A stretch of DNA of 46,816 nt from an uncultured Bacilli bacterium (GTDB lineage Bacteria > Bacillota_I > Bacilli_A > RF39 > UBA660). The notes beneath the pieces are model-generated. The model searched no databases and was not told the DNA's origin. It was given only the letters and a program-made list of their open reading frames with translations. Made by a program: the position numbers and the translations under genes. Below are positions 34,601 through 41,449 of the stretch, piece by piece (position 1 is the stretch's first letter; every line of letters starts with the position of its first letter). The stretch is from NCBI GenBank assembly GCA_947600015.1, contig CANQFX010000002.1, positions 1 through 46,816 of the forward strand. Reading direction: 5' to 3'.

Positions 34601-37600
34601 ATAATTGGATCTAAATTATCACCACTATAATTAGAAAGTGACTGATTTAATGCCTTAGGGTTACTGATGAGTCCATTTCTACCTAAAAAATTACTACGTT
34701 CTGTTTCATAAGAATATGGAATTAATGCCTCTGGAATAAAGAGTCTTTGTACCATATAACTATTTATATTACTACCACTTCGATTTTTTCGTTTGGCAAT
34801 TAAAGCACCATAGTCTGCATCATATTCTGTAGAAATAAACATATTGTGAAAAGCACGATGAGAAACATCATCCATGTTTTCTGATAAAATTACTTCTGTA
34901 TAGGTAGTTAATTCTAGTCTTTTTTCTGTATCTGATTCGTTTTTAAAAGTAACTTTTCTAATTTCACCATGATGACTCTTTGTCACTACAATTTCTGTTT
35001 TGGTTGATATTTTACCATCACTACGTAAAAATTTAATTTTATCTGAAGCAAAAACCACTTCGTATTGATCAGGCTTTTTATTGATAGGAGCATAAGTATT
35101 ACTATATACATAATTTGTATCTAAATCTTTGATATAGAGAAATATTCCATAATCTTGTTCTGTAATTTTACGATAACGATTTAACTGGAGCGTACGATAT
35201 CTAGAAAAACTATTTCCACGATCATTCATTAACAGACAATATTTTTGATTTGATAATACACTGACTTCTGGCATATAAGAAATATAATGGAAAGTACGAA
35301 TATCATTTTCAATTTGTTCTTTTTGATAATCATATTTTTTATATCTAGCCATTTTCATATCAATATTTGTTTTTACTTGGACTTTTTCTTTTAATAAAAT
35401 ATCAAATGTTTTTATCGCTACATTTTGGTGAAAGTATTTTTTAATCACATCTTTTTTTAAATAATTGGTAAGTCCTAATAAACTCATTCCTTGATGATGG
35501 GCAAAATATGCTTTTACGATTTCATTGTTATCGTAATCATAAGCTTCATAAAGACCATATGTTCCCTCTAATCCTAAGTTTTTAAATTTAGATATGTTAT
35601 TATACACATCTTCTGGAAATAACTCTAATGCCATTAGGGAAGAATATGGTGAAAGAACAATACGATTTTGTTTTTCTTCTTTTGCTTTTAAATATGGTGT
35701 AGAAAAAGCACGATATTTATAGTTAAGAGAATTATCTAATTCACTATAAGCAGATTCACTAATTCCCCATGGTAATTTGTAAGAAACACTATTGATATAG
35801 TCTTTTTGACAAAAATGTGCAAATTGATACGTTTCATCTAATAAAGTATTTGCATAATTTTTCATAAATAATAGTGGCATAAAATATTCAAATGAAGTAC
35901 CTGACCAAGAAATTAGACCTTTTCTTCCTTTATAAGTAGTTAAGGATTTATCTAGACAAAACCAATGCTTACTAGGAATATCTCCTAGACAAATCGCAAG
36001 ATAACTTGTAAGTCGAGATTCACTTGCAAATTTATTGTAATTATAAATAGAAAGTTTGGCTTCTTTTTCATCATAACCAATACTAAATACATTATTTTTG
36101 GTATAGAGTTTTTTAAAGTTTGTATGAGAGATTAGCTTATCACATAAAGAAATTAATTTTTCTGTAGAAAATTGTTTTAAAAATTCTCGTACGACAATTA
36201 AACAAGCAACTAAGTTCCCAGAATCTACAGTAGATACAAAGGCTGGTTCTAGTACTTTTCCTGTTTTCAATTCATACCAATTATATAAATGTCCGTGCCA
36301 CTTTTTCAAAGAATCTACGCTTTTTAAGACCTGTTCTAATAATGATAAAGCCTCTTCTTTAGAAATAAATTCTAATTCATAGGCAGAAACAATACTTACA
36401 AGTGAAAAACCAATGGCGGTAGGTGAAGTTCTAAAGTCTGTTTTTTCCTCTCGATTTTCTTGGTAATTATCGGGGATTAAATAATGATTTTCACTTGTCA
36501 AAAAGTCAGAAAAATAATTCCAAGTTTTGTGTGCCAATTCTGTTAATTCTTCTATTTTTTTCTCTTTGAGTTCGATTTGATTTTTATCAATATCTTGACT
36601 TACAAAATATAAAATAAAAGGAGCAGATAAGAAAACAAAAGCAAGAATTAAAATCTCATAACGTAAGGAACAAAAGAAGAAAATAAATAAGAACGCAGAA
36701 AGAATAAGATTAGGTAGAAATGTTTTAATGTGACTATATAAATCTTTCTTACTTTTTTTCGATGCTTCTTCTGCTGTTGTCCAATTTAATAAATTTTTGT
36801 GACTAATCGTCAAGCGATAGATTGTCTTAAAAAAAGCATCTAAATATAGCACACTATAAAATGGTAAACTGGCAAATACAATATAAGCACGAAGTAGTAA
36901 ACTTTTTCCACCAAAAAATAGATTTTTATAATATACGGTTGTCTTTTCTTTTCCTTTCCGATATACCTTACTACGTAAGAAAAACAAAATAGGTAGTGCA
37001 ATTTCTAACAAGACTAATCCAAGCCACCAAACAAAGGAAGTTTTACTAAAAAACAAGGATAAAAGTACAATCAAAAGCAACATTGGTTGTAAAAACATCC
37101 GCGCAAGATTATCAAATATTTTATATTTACCAAAGAATGAAAGAGGATTTTTTTCTTTTTTTCCAGCTTTGTTTTTCACATGAGGAAAAAGCCAACCACT
37201 AATTTGTGTATCTCCTCTAGCCCAACGATGATGTCTTGTAATATCTGTTAAGAATCTAGAAGGAAAATCATCGATTAATTCTACATCACATACATAGGCA
37301 CATCGTAAATAATTCCCTTCTAATAAATCATGAGATAAAATCAAATTGTCAGGGAAACGATTTCCTAAAACTTCATCAAATACCTCTAAATCATAAATTC
37401 CCTTACCAATAAAATTTCCTTCTAAAAAAGCATCTTGATATACATTAGGAACAATAGAAGAATAGGTATCAAATCCCCCAATTCCCGCAAAAATTTGACT
37501 ATATAAACTACGATTGGTTGCTTCAATATCTACACTAATACGTGGTTGCATCATCCCATAACCTAAAATAACTTTATTTCTTTCTTTATTTAAAACAGGT

Positions 37601-39255
37601 TTGTTAAATGGATGTGCCATTGCTCCTACTAGATTTAATGCTGTATTTAAAACTAATTTCGTATCAGCATCTAATGTAATAACATATTTAATAGAAAGAT
37701 TTTGATTTTCTAAAGTATTAACGTGAAAATATTTATGGCTTTCCTTTTCTTTCATCTTTCCTAATAAAACCTGGTTAAATTGTAATAATGCCCCTCTTTT
37801 TCTTTCATATCCTAAATAAGAATTTTCACTTTCGTTCCAAATTCTTTTACGATACATAAAATAAAATAAATCTTTTTGATATTTTTGATTTAAATTTTTG
37901 GCATATTCTTCCCCATACTTAGAAATTTCTTCATCAAATGGCATTATTTCCTGATTACTTGCTTTCGCATCTCCTAATAATGTAAAATACAAGTTATCTG
38001 TTTGATTAATTAAATAGAACGTTTCTAAAGTATCAAACATTTCTTTTATTTTTTCTTTGGTAGAAAGGATTGTAGGAATTACTACCATCGTTTTATCTGT
38101 CTCTGGAATTCCCTTTGAAAAATCCAATTTTAATAATGGATAAGTGGGAAGAAAGGAAAGAAGAATTTGATTTACTATTTGTATTATTAATTGGCTTACA
38201 GGAATTAACAAAAGTAAAAATCCTAACATCTTTATAGGAAGAAAATAAAAGGATAACAAAGCACTAACTAAAATACTACTTAATGCAATTCCTAATACAT
38301 AAAGAAAGGAATAGAAACTACGTGATTTTCTTTTAAAAAGTAAAAATCCTATGTGATATTGATCTCGATTCGCTTGGTCAAATAAGGAATCCAAATATTC
38401 TAATTCACTGGTATGATGCTTCTTAGCTAAATGAATTAACTGCCTCCGGTAAAGATATTTTGATTCATTCGTCATTTTTGCATAGATCTCATCTTCCATG
38501 AATCTTTTTTCTGTTTTAGAAACTTTTTCAAATAAATCTTCTTCTGAAAATTGGAAAAACTCTTTTAAGTCATTAAATATATTTGATACTAAAATATCAT
38601 TTTCCATCTTTTTTTGATACTCATCATTAATCAATTCCTTTAGACTAACATTTTTTTCTTCTAAATACTGATTCAATTCTTTAAATATTTTATTTCCTTT
38701 GGCACCTAAATCTTTTAATTGATAATTTAATTCAAAAATATAATTATAATTTTTTTCTAGATTAAAGTCATCTTTAATAAATGTTTTTAAAGAGATTTCC
38801 TTTTCGCTTTTTTCTCTAATTATTTTAGAGATTATCTCTTTATCTAGCAATTTGCGATGCTCTTCTTCACAAACGAAAAAAAGGCGTTCAGTATAAATTA
38901 AAACTAAAATTGATTTTATACTTTCTAATTCTTCATAAGAAAAATTTTTTTGTGTTTCTTTTTGATATTTTTTTAATTCTCCTGACAATGTTTTAAAATC
39001 AATATTATAATTATGACTTCCTACAATCGTTTTTAAACAGAAATAAATATTAGAATTTTTATGTAGTCTTTTGTTTATGGATTTTTTTTGTTGTATCATA
39101 TTTAATTTATGTTCTACTAACAAATAAAAATTGTCAATAATCCACTCATTAGTAATTCCTACATATTCTAATTTCTTTGTTTTTTCTACTAAAAAATTAT
39201 AATATTGATTAATTTGCTCAAACTGATTTAAAAATTTTTTTAAAAGTCTTGTCAT
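31606..39255 (-). CDS. Cyclic beta-1,2-glucan synthase-like protein (GT84-GH94)
   Basis: This is a giant 2549-aa membrane enzyme. An N-terminal helical region is followed by membrane helices near 310-360 and a GT84 glycosyltransferase domain with VITLDADTKL (near 530) and HHRWARGDTQ (near 677). More helices follow, then a glucoamylase-like cyclising domain (about 920-1300; WSGTSFEYFMP), paired beta-sandwich domains, and a C-terminal GH94 phosphorylase-type domain (GGGDWNDGMN near 2232; SGAFGYRDQLQDAM before it). This is the order of Brucella Cgs and rhizobial NdvB (about 2830-2870 aa), which make cyclic beta-1,2-glucan from UDP-glucose and trim chains by phosphorolysis. Here it is transcribed alone, with GGAGTG before ATG 39255 and its own promoter and terminator. 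The actual product is untested. Confidence 0.88.
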   Translation of the reverse strand: MTRLLKKFLNQFEQINQYYNFLVEKTKKLEYVGITNEWIIDNFYLLVEHKLNMIQQKKSINKRLHKNSNIYFCLKTIVGSHNYNIDFKTLSGELKKYQKETQKNFSYEELESIKSILVLIYTERLFFVCEEEHRKLLDKEIISKIIREKSEKEISLKTFIKDDFNLEKNYNYIFELNYQLKDLGAKGNKIFKELNQYLEEKNVSLKELINDEYQKKMENDILVSNIFNDLKEFFQFSEEDLFEKVSKTEKRFMEDEIYAKMTNESKYLYRRQLIHLAKKHHTSELEYLDSLFDQANRDQYHIGFLLFKRKSRSFYSFLYVLGIALSSILVSALLSFYFLPIKMLGFLLLLIPVSQLIIQIVNQILLSFLPTYPLLKLDFSKGIPETDKTMVVIPTILSTKEKIKEMFDTLETFYLINQTDNLYFTLLGDAKASNQEIMPFDEEISKYGEEYAKNLNQKYQKDLFYFMYRKRIWNESENSYLGYERKRGALLQFNQVLLGKMKEKESHKYFHVNTLENQNLSIKYVITLDADTKLVLNTALNLVGAMAHPFNKPVLNKERNKVILGYGMMQPRISVDIEATNRSLYSQIFAGIGGFDTYSSIVPNVYQDAFLEGNFIGKGIYDLEVFDEVLGNRFPDNLILSHDLLEGNYLRCAYVCDVELIDDFPSRFLTDITRHHRWARGDTQISGWLFPHVKNKAGKKEKNPLSFFGKYKIFDNLARMFLQPMLLLIVLLSLFFSKTSFVWWLGLVLLEIALPILFFLRSKVYRKGKEKTTVYYKNLFFGGKSLLLRAYIVFASLPFYSVLYLDAFFKTIYRLTISHKNLLNWTTAEEASKKSKKDLYSHIKTFLPNLILSAFLFIFFFCSLRYEILILAFVFLSAPFILYFVSQDIDKNQIELKEKKIEELTELAHKTWNYFSDFLTSENHYLIPDNYQENREEKTDFRTSPTAIGFSLVSIVSAYELEFISKEEALSLLEQVLKSVDSLKKWHGHLYNWYELKTGKVLEPAFVSTVDSGNLVACLIVVREFLKQFSTEKLISLCDKLISHTNFKKLYTKNNVFSIGYDEKEAKLSIYNYNKFASESRLTSYLAICLGDIPSKHWFCLDKSLTTYKGRKGLISWSGTSFEYFMPLLFMKNYANTLLDETYQFAHFCQKDYINSVSYKLPWGISESAYSELDNSLNYKYRAFSTPYLKAKEEKQNRIVLSPYSSLMALELFPEDVYNNISKFKNLGLEGTYGLYEAYDYDNNEIVKAYFAHHQGMSLLGLTNYLKKDVIKKYFHQNVAIKTFDILLKEKVQVKTNIDMKMARYKKYDYQKEQIENDIRTFHYISYMPEVSVLSNQKYCLLMNDRGNSFSRYRTLQLNRYRKITEQDYGIFLYIKDLDTNYVYSNTYAPINKKPDQYEVVFASDKIKFLRSDGKISTKTEIVVTKSHHGEIRKVTFKNESDTEKRLELTTYTEVILSENMDDVSHRAFHNMFISTEYDADYGALIAKRKNRSGSNINSYMVQRLFIPEALIPYSYETERSNFLGRNGLISNPKALNQSLSNYSGDNLDPIMSLRNQMILPANSEKSIYLLIGFGRSKEQIYEFLNSYQEIPSLEKAFPISTLMNMMRTKVLNITGEQMRVFNMMLNYLYQTTRISVNEERMDLLRKNALGQSGLWKFGISGDRPIISVEISDISDLPFVLEILKAFEYYKNQSIFVDIMIINSETNAYAKIVQKEIDDEIYRMYALNNFYHTPGVIKVISNSEISREEKSLLNMVPRLRFVIENHMSLQEAVLELQKKNKRSKENIQILQESIPLPKETLTFDNGFGGFKKEGTEYVIYNKNTPKPWSNVIANPNFGTIITNNGCGYTYAYNSGEFKLTSWTNEMVVNDKSEGFEFDGKLFDPEKCTHGFGYSILENETSELKTEITEFVAVEDTIKFYLMKIKNKQKEVKELNVSFWINPTFGNFEEKTARHILTEFMGNDNYLKMRNVYSINYGDVNTFMSSSEEITSCETTQILRKSITTKLVFSPQEEKTIVFMLGCSKGDGSEKEYLAKYKNPKAVSEELKLVKEKWYHGLHQIQIQTPDKSFDYMVNGWYLYQTLSSRIMAKAGFYQVSGAFGYRDQLQDAMNIVDVFPEFTRKQILINAKHQFLEGDVLHWWHEKNRFGLRSRYQDDYLWLVYATNHYIEVTGDQSILEEKIPYVVGEKLSDYEHEKGIVFSYSSEEETLLEHCIRSLQLSMNHLGPRKLPLMGGGDWNDGMNKVGIKGKGESVWLGFFLYQTMDNFIKIMKKYDRKFKVDEYLLFNEKLAENLNKKAWDKEYYLRAFFDNGDKLGSHENKECKIDLISQSFSILSKVALKSRCEKVIESVEKNLVDQDHHIIKLLTPPFEKSLNNPGYIMSYPKGIRENGGQYTHAVAWYLMALIQSGYQERAYSYYQMINPINRTKNKEDTSVYQVEPYVIAADIYSSEFYPGRGGWTWYTGSAAWFYRVAIRDILGLKRNGKKLTFSPKVPSSWSNYEVDYQYQNTKYHIEFVKGTEEKVVLDRKRQISNSIDLVDDEKLHQIKVTIK

Positions 39256-39276
39256 ATCTTATACACTCCTACTAAA

Positions 39277-39305
39277 AGTATATCATAAAATCAATCTTTT
39301 TCCAA
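39277..39305 (-). promoter_or_regulatory. Promoter of the cyclic glucan synthase gene
   Basis: On the minus strand TTGGAA (39300-39305) and TATACT (39277-39282) are 17 nt apart, about 21 nt before the start codon. Confidence 0.55.
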
Positions 39306-39345
39306 AAAAAGAAACTGCAAAAATCATACAAAATCCGAAAAAAAA

Positions 39346-39368
39346 ACTATTAATCAAAAATTAATAGT
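39346..39368 (-). terminator. Intrinsic terminator after tRNA-Ser
   Basis: A 9-bp perfect stem ACTATTAAT/ATTAATAGT with a 5-nt loop lies 11 nt beyond the tRNA CCA end on the minus strand, followed by a T run. Confidence 0.8.
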
Positions 39369-39379
39369 ATTTTTCGTAA

Positions 39380-39470
39380 TGGCGGAGTAGGAGAGATTTG
39401 AACTCTCGCGCCAGTTGCCCGACCTACACCCTTAGCAGGGGCGCCTCTTCAGCCTCTTGAGTACTGCTCC
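39380..39470 (-). tRNA. tRNA-Ser(GCU), acceptor stem with C5-A68 mismatch
   Basis: This 91-nt class II tRNA has a long variable arm and an encoded CCA (39380-39382). The anticodon loop CTGCTAA gives anticodon GCU, reading AGC and AGU. Sequence and layout match Bacillus tRNA-Ser(GCU). The 5' acceptor strand is GGAGCAG and the 3' strand CTACTCC: six pairs plus one C-A mismatch at 5-68. Each strand would pair fully with a partner differing by one base. All other stems close normally. It has a consensus promoter and a terminator. Confidence 0.93.
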
Positions 39471-39491
39471 ATATCCAAGTGCGATAAATAA

Positions 39492-39520
39492 ATTTTACAA
39501 TACTTAGCGCACCATGTCAA
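39492..39520 (-). promoter_or_regulatory. Promoter of tRNA-Ser
   Basis: On the minus strand a perfect TTGACA (39515-39520) and TAAAAT (39492-39497) are 17 nt apart, about 21 nt before the tRNA 5' end. Confidence 0.75.
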
Positions 39521-39552
39521 TATTAGTATTAATAATTTTTGCAAGATTATGC

Positions 39553-40425
39553 TTAATTACCTATAATAACATTACGAATATTTTCAATATTTGTTTGCAT
39601 TAAAGTATAATAGTTTTCTTTGTTTTTGCGATCGTCTTCTTTTATTGTGGCCATAACTTTCATTGGTACAGCTTGGGCTTTATAATTATTGATTAAGTTT
39701 GTTGCTATTTCACTTTGTTCTTTATCATCTCTGGTTAGTATATATTTGTATGTGCCATTTTGGAAGTTTTTTTGAATAGTTGCTAAAGAGTTAGGAGTAA
39801 TATTTTCTTCATCTTCTAGAGAAATTACTTGATAACCATATTTTTTATAAAAATTAAAAATATTAGAATCAACTACGAGAGTCGGATTATCAACATTAGC
39901 AGCAATAATTCGCAATTCGGCATCCATTTGCGATACTTCTGTTTTTAGTTCTTTATAATTTTCTTCAATTGTTTCTGTTGCATATTTGCTATTTAATATT
40001 TCCATTAAATTATCTTTGACGGTAGCAGATAACATTAAAAAGTTACTTGGACTTAACCATAATTCTTCAGCCCCATTTTCTAATGCTAAACCATATGAAA
40101 CATCAATTATTTTTAATTTATTATTTTTATTGATTAACTTTTGAGCGATATCTTTTTCATCAGTTAATCCATTATAGATAAAGATACTTCCTAGACTATA
40201 ATCGTTTAATTGTTTATTTGTTAATTTATAATCGGTTGGATTGCTACCATCAGGGAATATTGAACTTATTTCCACATTTTCCCCATATAAAGTATCTGCT
40301 AAAAATTCTATGGGATAAACTGTAGTATAGATTTGTTCTTGCTTTTCCACTAAAATTTTATTTTCACAACTTGCTCCTAAAAATAAAACTCCAATAATAA
40401 CTAATAATCTTAAAAACTTTTTCAC
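39553..40425 (-). CDS. ZnuA/AdcA-like lipoprotein lacking metal-binding histidines
   Basis: The 290-aa lipoprotein (MKKFLRLLVIIGVLFLGASC; lipidated Cys20) has the outline of zinc/manganese ABC-transporter binding proteins: TTVYPIEFLADTLYG, FPDGSNPTDYKLT, IFIYNGLTDE, LWLSPSNFLML, a long backbone helix, and DSNIFNFYKKYGYQVISL in the second lobe. Binding proteins of this family use histidines in PHDY, PHIWL and a later site. Here these read PTDY and EELWLSPSN, with no His, so classic metal binding is unlikely. No ABC permease or ATPase is adjacent. It starts at GTG 40425, which overlaps the yidD stop, with GGAGG upstream, so translation is coupled to yidD. Confidence 0.75.
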   Translation of the reverse strand: MKKFLRLLVIIGVLFLGASCENKILVEKQEQIYTTVYPIEFLADTLYGENVEISSIFPDGSNPTDYKLTNKQLNDYSLGSIFIYNGLTDEKDIAQKLINKNNKLKIIDVSYGLALENGAEELWLSPSNFLMLSATVKDNLMEILNSKYATETIEENYKELKTEVSQMDAELRIIAANVDNPTLVVDSNIFNFYKKYGYQVISLEDEENITPNSLATIQKNFQNGTYKYILTRDDKEQSEIATNLINNYKAQAVPMKVMATIKEDDRKNKENYYTLMQTNIENIRNVIIGN

Positions 40426-40646
40426 ATTTTTTCCTCCTTTTTAGGTACTGGATCATAACCAAAAGTACCTAGAGGTCGACACCTCAATATTCTTTTGATA
40501 GCTAAGAAACTTCCTTTAAATGCTCCGTAAGTTTCGATTGCTTCAATGGCATAATTAGAACAAGTGGGAGTAAAACGACAACTTTGATGAGAACTTACGG
40601 GAGTAATTTGATATAATTTAATGATTCTAATTAAAAGACGTTTCAT
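40422..40646 (-). CDS. yidD: Membrane protein insertion efficiency factor YidD
   Basis: The 74-aa protein has the invariant YidD pattern: IRIIKLYQITPVSSHQSCRF, TPTCSNYAIEAIETYGAFKG and KRILRCRPLGTFGYDPVP, with its three cysteines. YidD assists YidC-dependent membrane insertion. ATG 40646 after GAGGTGAAG is preferred over GTG 40655. Its stop TGA overlaps the GTG start of the ZnuA-like gene. In many bacteria yidD sits between rnpA and yidC; here it is next to rnc/smc, in a divergent arrangement. Confidence 0.95.
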   Translation of the reverse strand: MKRLLIRIIKLYQITPVSSHQSCRFTPTCSNYAIEAIETYGAFKGSFLAIKRILRCRPLGTFGYDPVPKKEEKM

Positions 40647-40741
40647 TAGCTTCACCTCTTATAGTTTACTATAAATAGTCATTTTTGTAAAATGGATTCC
40701 ATCTTATTATTTTGGAAAAAATAGTATTTTAAAAATTAAAA

Positions 40742-40770
40742 TAGACCTTAAAGGCCTTTTCTGTTATAAT
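40742..40770 (+). promoter_or_regulatory. Promoter of the rnc-smc operon
   Basis: TAGACC (40742-40747) and a perfect TATAAT (40765-40770) are 17 nt apart. The start codon of rnc (40790) follows 19 nt later, so the leader is very short. Confidence 0.6.
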
Positions 40771-40789
40771 GATTAAAGGTGAAGATAAA

Positions 40790-41437
40790 ATGCATTTTTT
40801 AGATAAATACGGAATTAAATTTCAAAATGAAACATTAATAAATACGGCATTAACGCATAGTTCCTACAGTAATGAACATGGTGGGGAAAACTACGAACGC
40901 CTAGAGTTTTTAGGGGATGCCGTTTTACAAATTATTATGAGTGAATATTTATTTAAAAATACATCTTATCCGGAAGGTAAAATGAGTAAAGTGCGTGCTA
41001 GTTTTGTTTGTGAACAAGCTTTAAGAATTTATTCAGAAGATTTAGGATTAATTCCATTTATAAAAGTAGGGCATGGTGAAGAAAAAAGTATTTCTGATAA
41101 TATTATTGCTGATATTTTTGAAAGTGTTTTAGGAGCAGTTTATTTAGAATTTGGATTAGATAAAGCTAAAGAAATAATCTATGACATTGCTATTCCTTAT
41201 GTTAAAGATAATCATATTTTCTTAGGTGATTATAAATCTTTGCTTCAAGAGTATACGCAAACAACTCGTAATTCTTTAGAGTATGTTTTAATCAAGGAAA
41301 CTGGTCCTTCTCATAATAAACGTTTTGAAGTCATTGTGAAAATTGACGATATAATATATGGCAAGGGTGTAGGAAAAAGTAAAAAAGAAGCTGAACAAAA
41401 TGCAGCTTATGATGCTTATTTAAAAATTGCTAAATAG
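40790..41437 (+). CDS. rnc: Ribonuclease III
   Basis: The 215-aa enzyme cuts double-stranded RNA, including rRNA precursors. The catalytic signature ERLEFLGDAVL spans residues 36-46, the second acidic site is DIFESVLGAVYL, and a dsRNA-binding domain covers about 145-213 (DYKSLLQEYTQ ... GVGKSKKEAEQNAAYDAY). ATG 40790 with AGGTGA ahead is the correct start; the frame runs 7 codons further up into the promoter. smc follows after 12 nt, the common rnc-smc order of Bacillota. Confidence 0.96.
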   Translation: MHFLDKYGIKFQNETLINTALTHSSYSNEHGGENYERLEFLGDAVLQIIMSEYLFKNTSYPEGKMSKVRASFVCEQALRIYSEDLGLIPFIKVGHGEEKSISDNIIADIFESVLGAVYLEFGLDKAKEIIYDIAIPYVKDNHIFLGDYKSLLQEYTQTTRNSLEYVLIKETGPSHNKRFEVIVKIDDIIYGKGVGKSKKEAEQNAAYDAYLKIAK

Positions 41438-41449
41438 GAAGTGATTTAG

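Noticed and set aside
39380..39470. tRNA-Ser as an attachment site of an integrated element
   Set aside because: There is no integrase, excisionase or repeated tRNA 3' end nearby, and the neighbours are housekeeping genes. A junction between genomes fits better.
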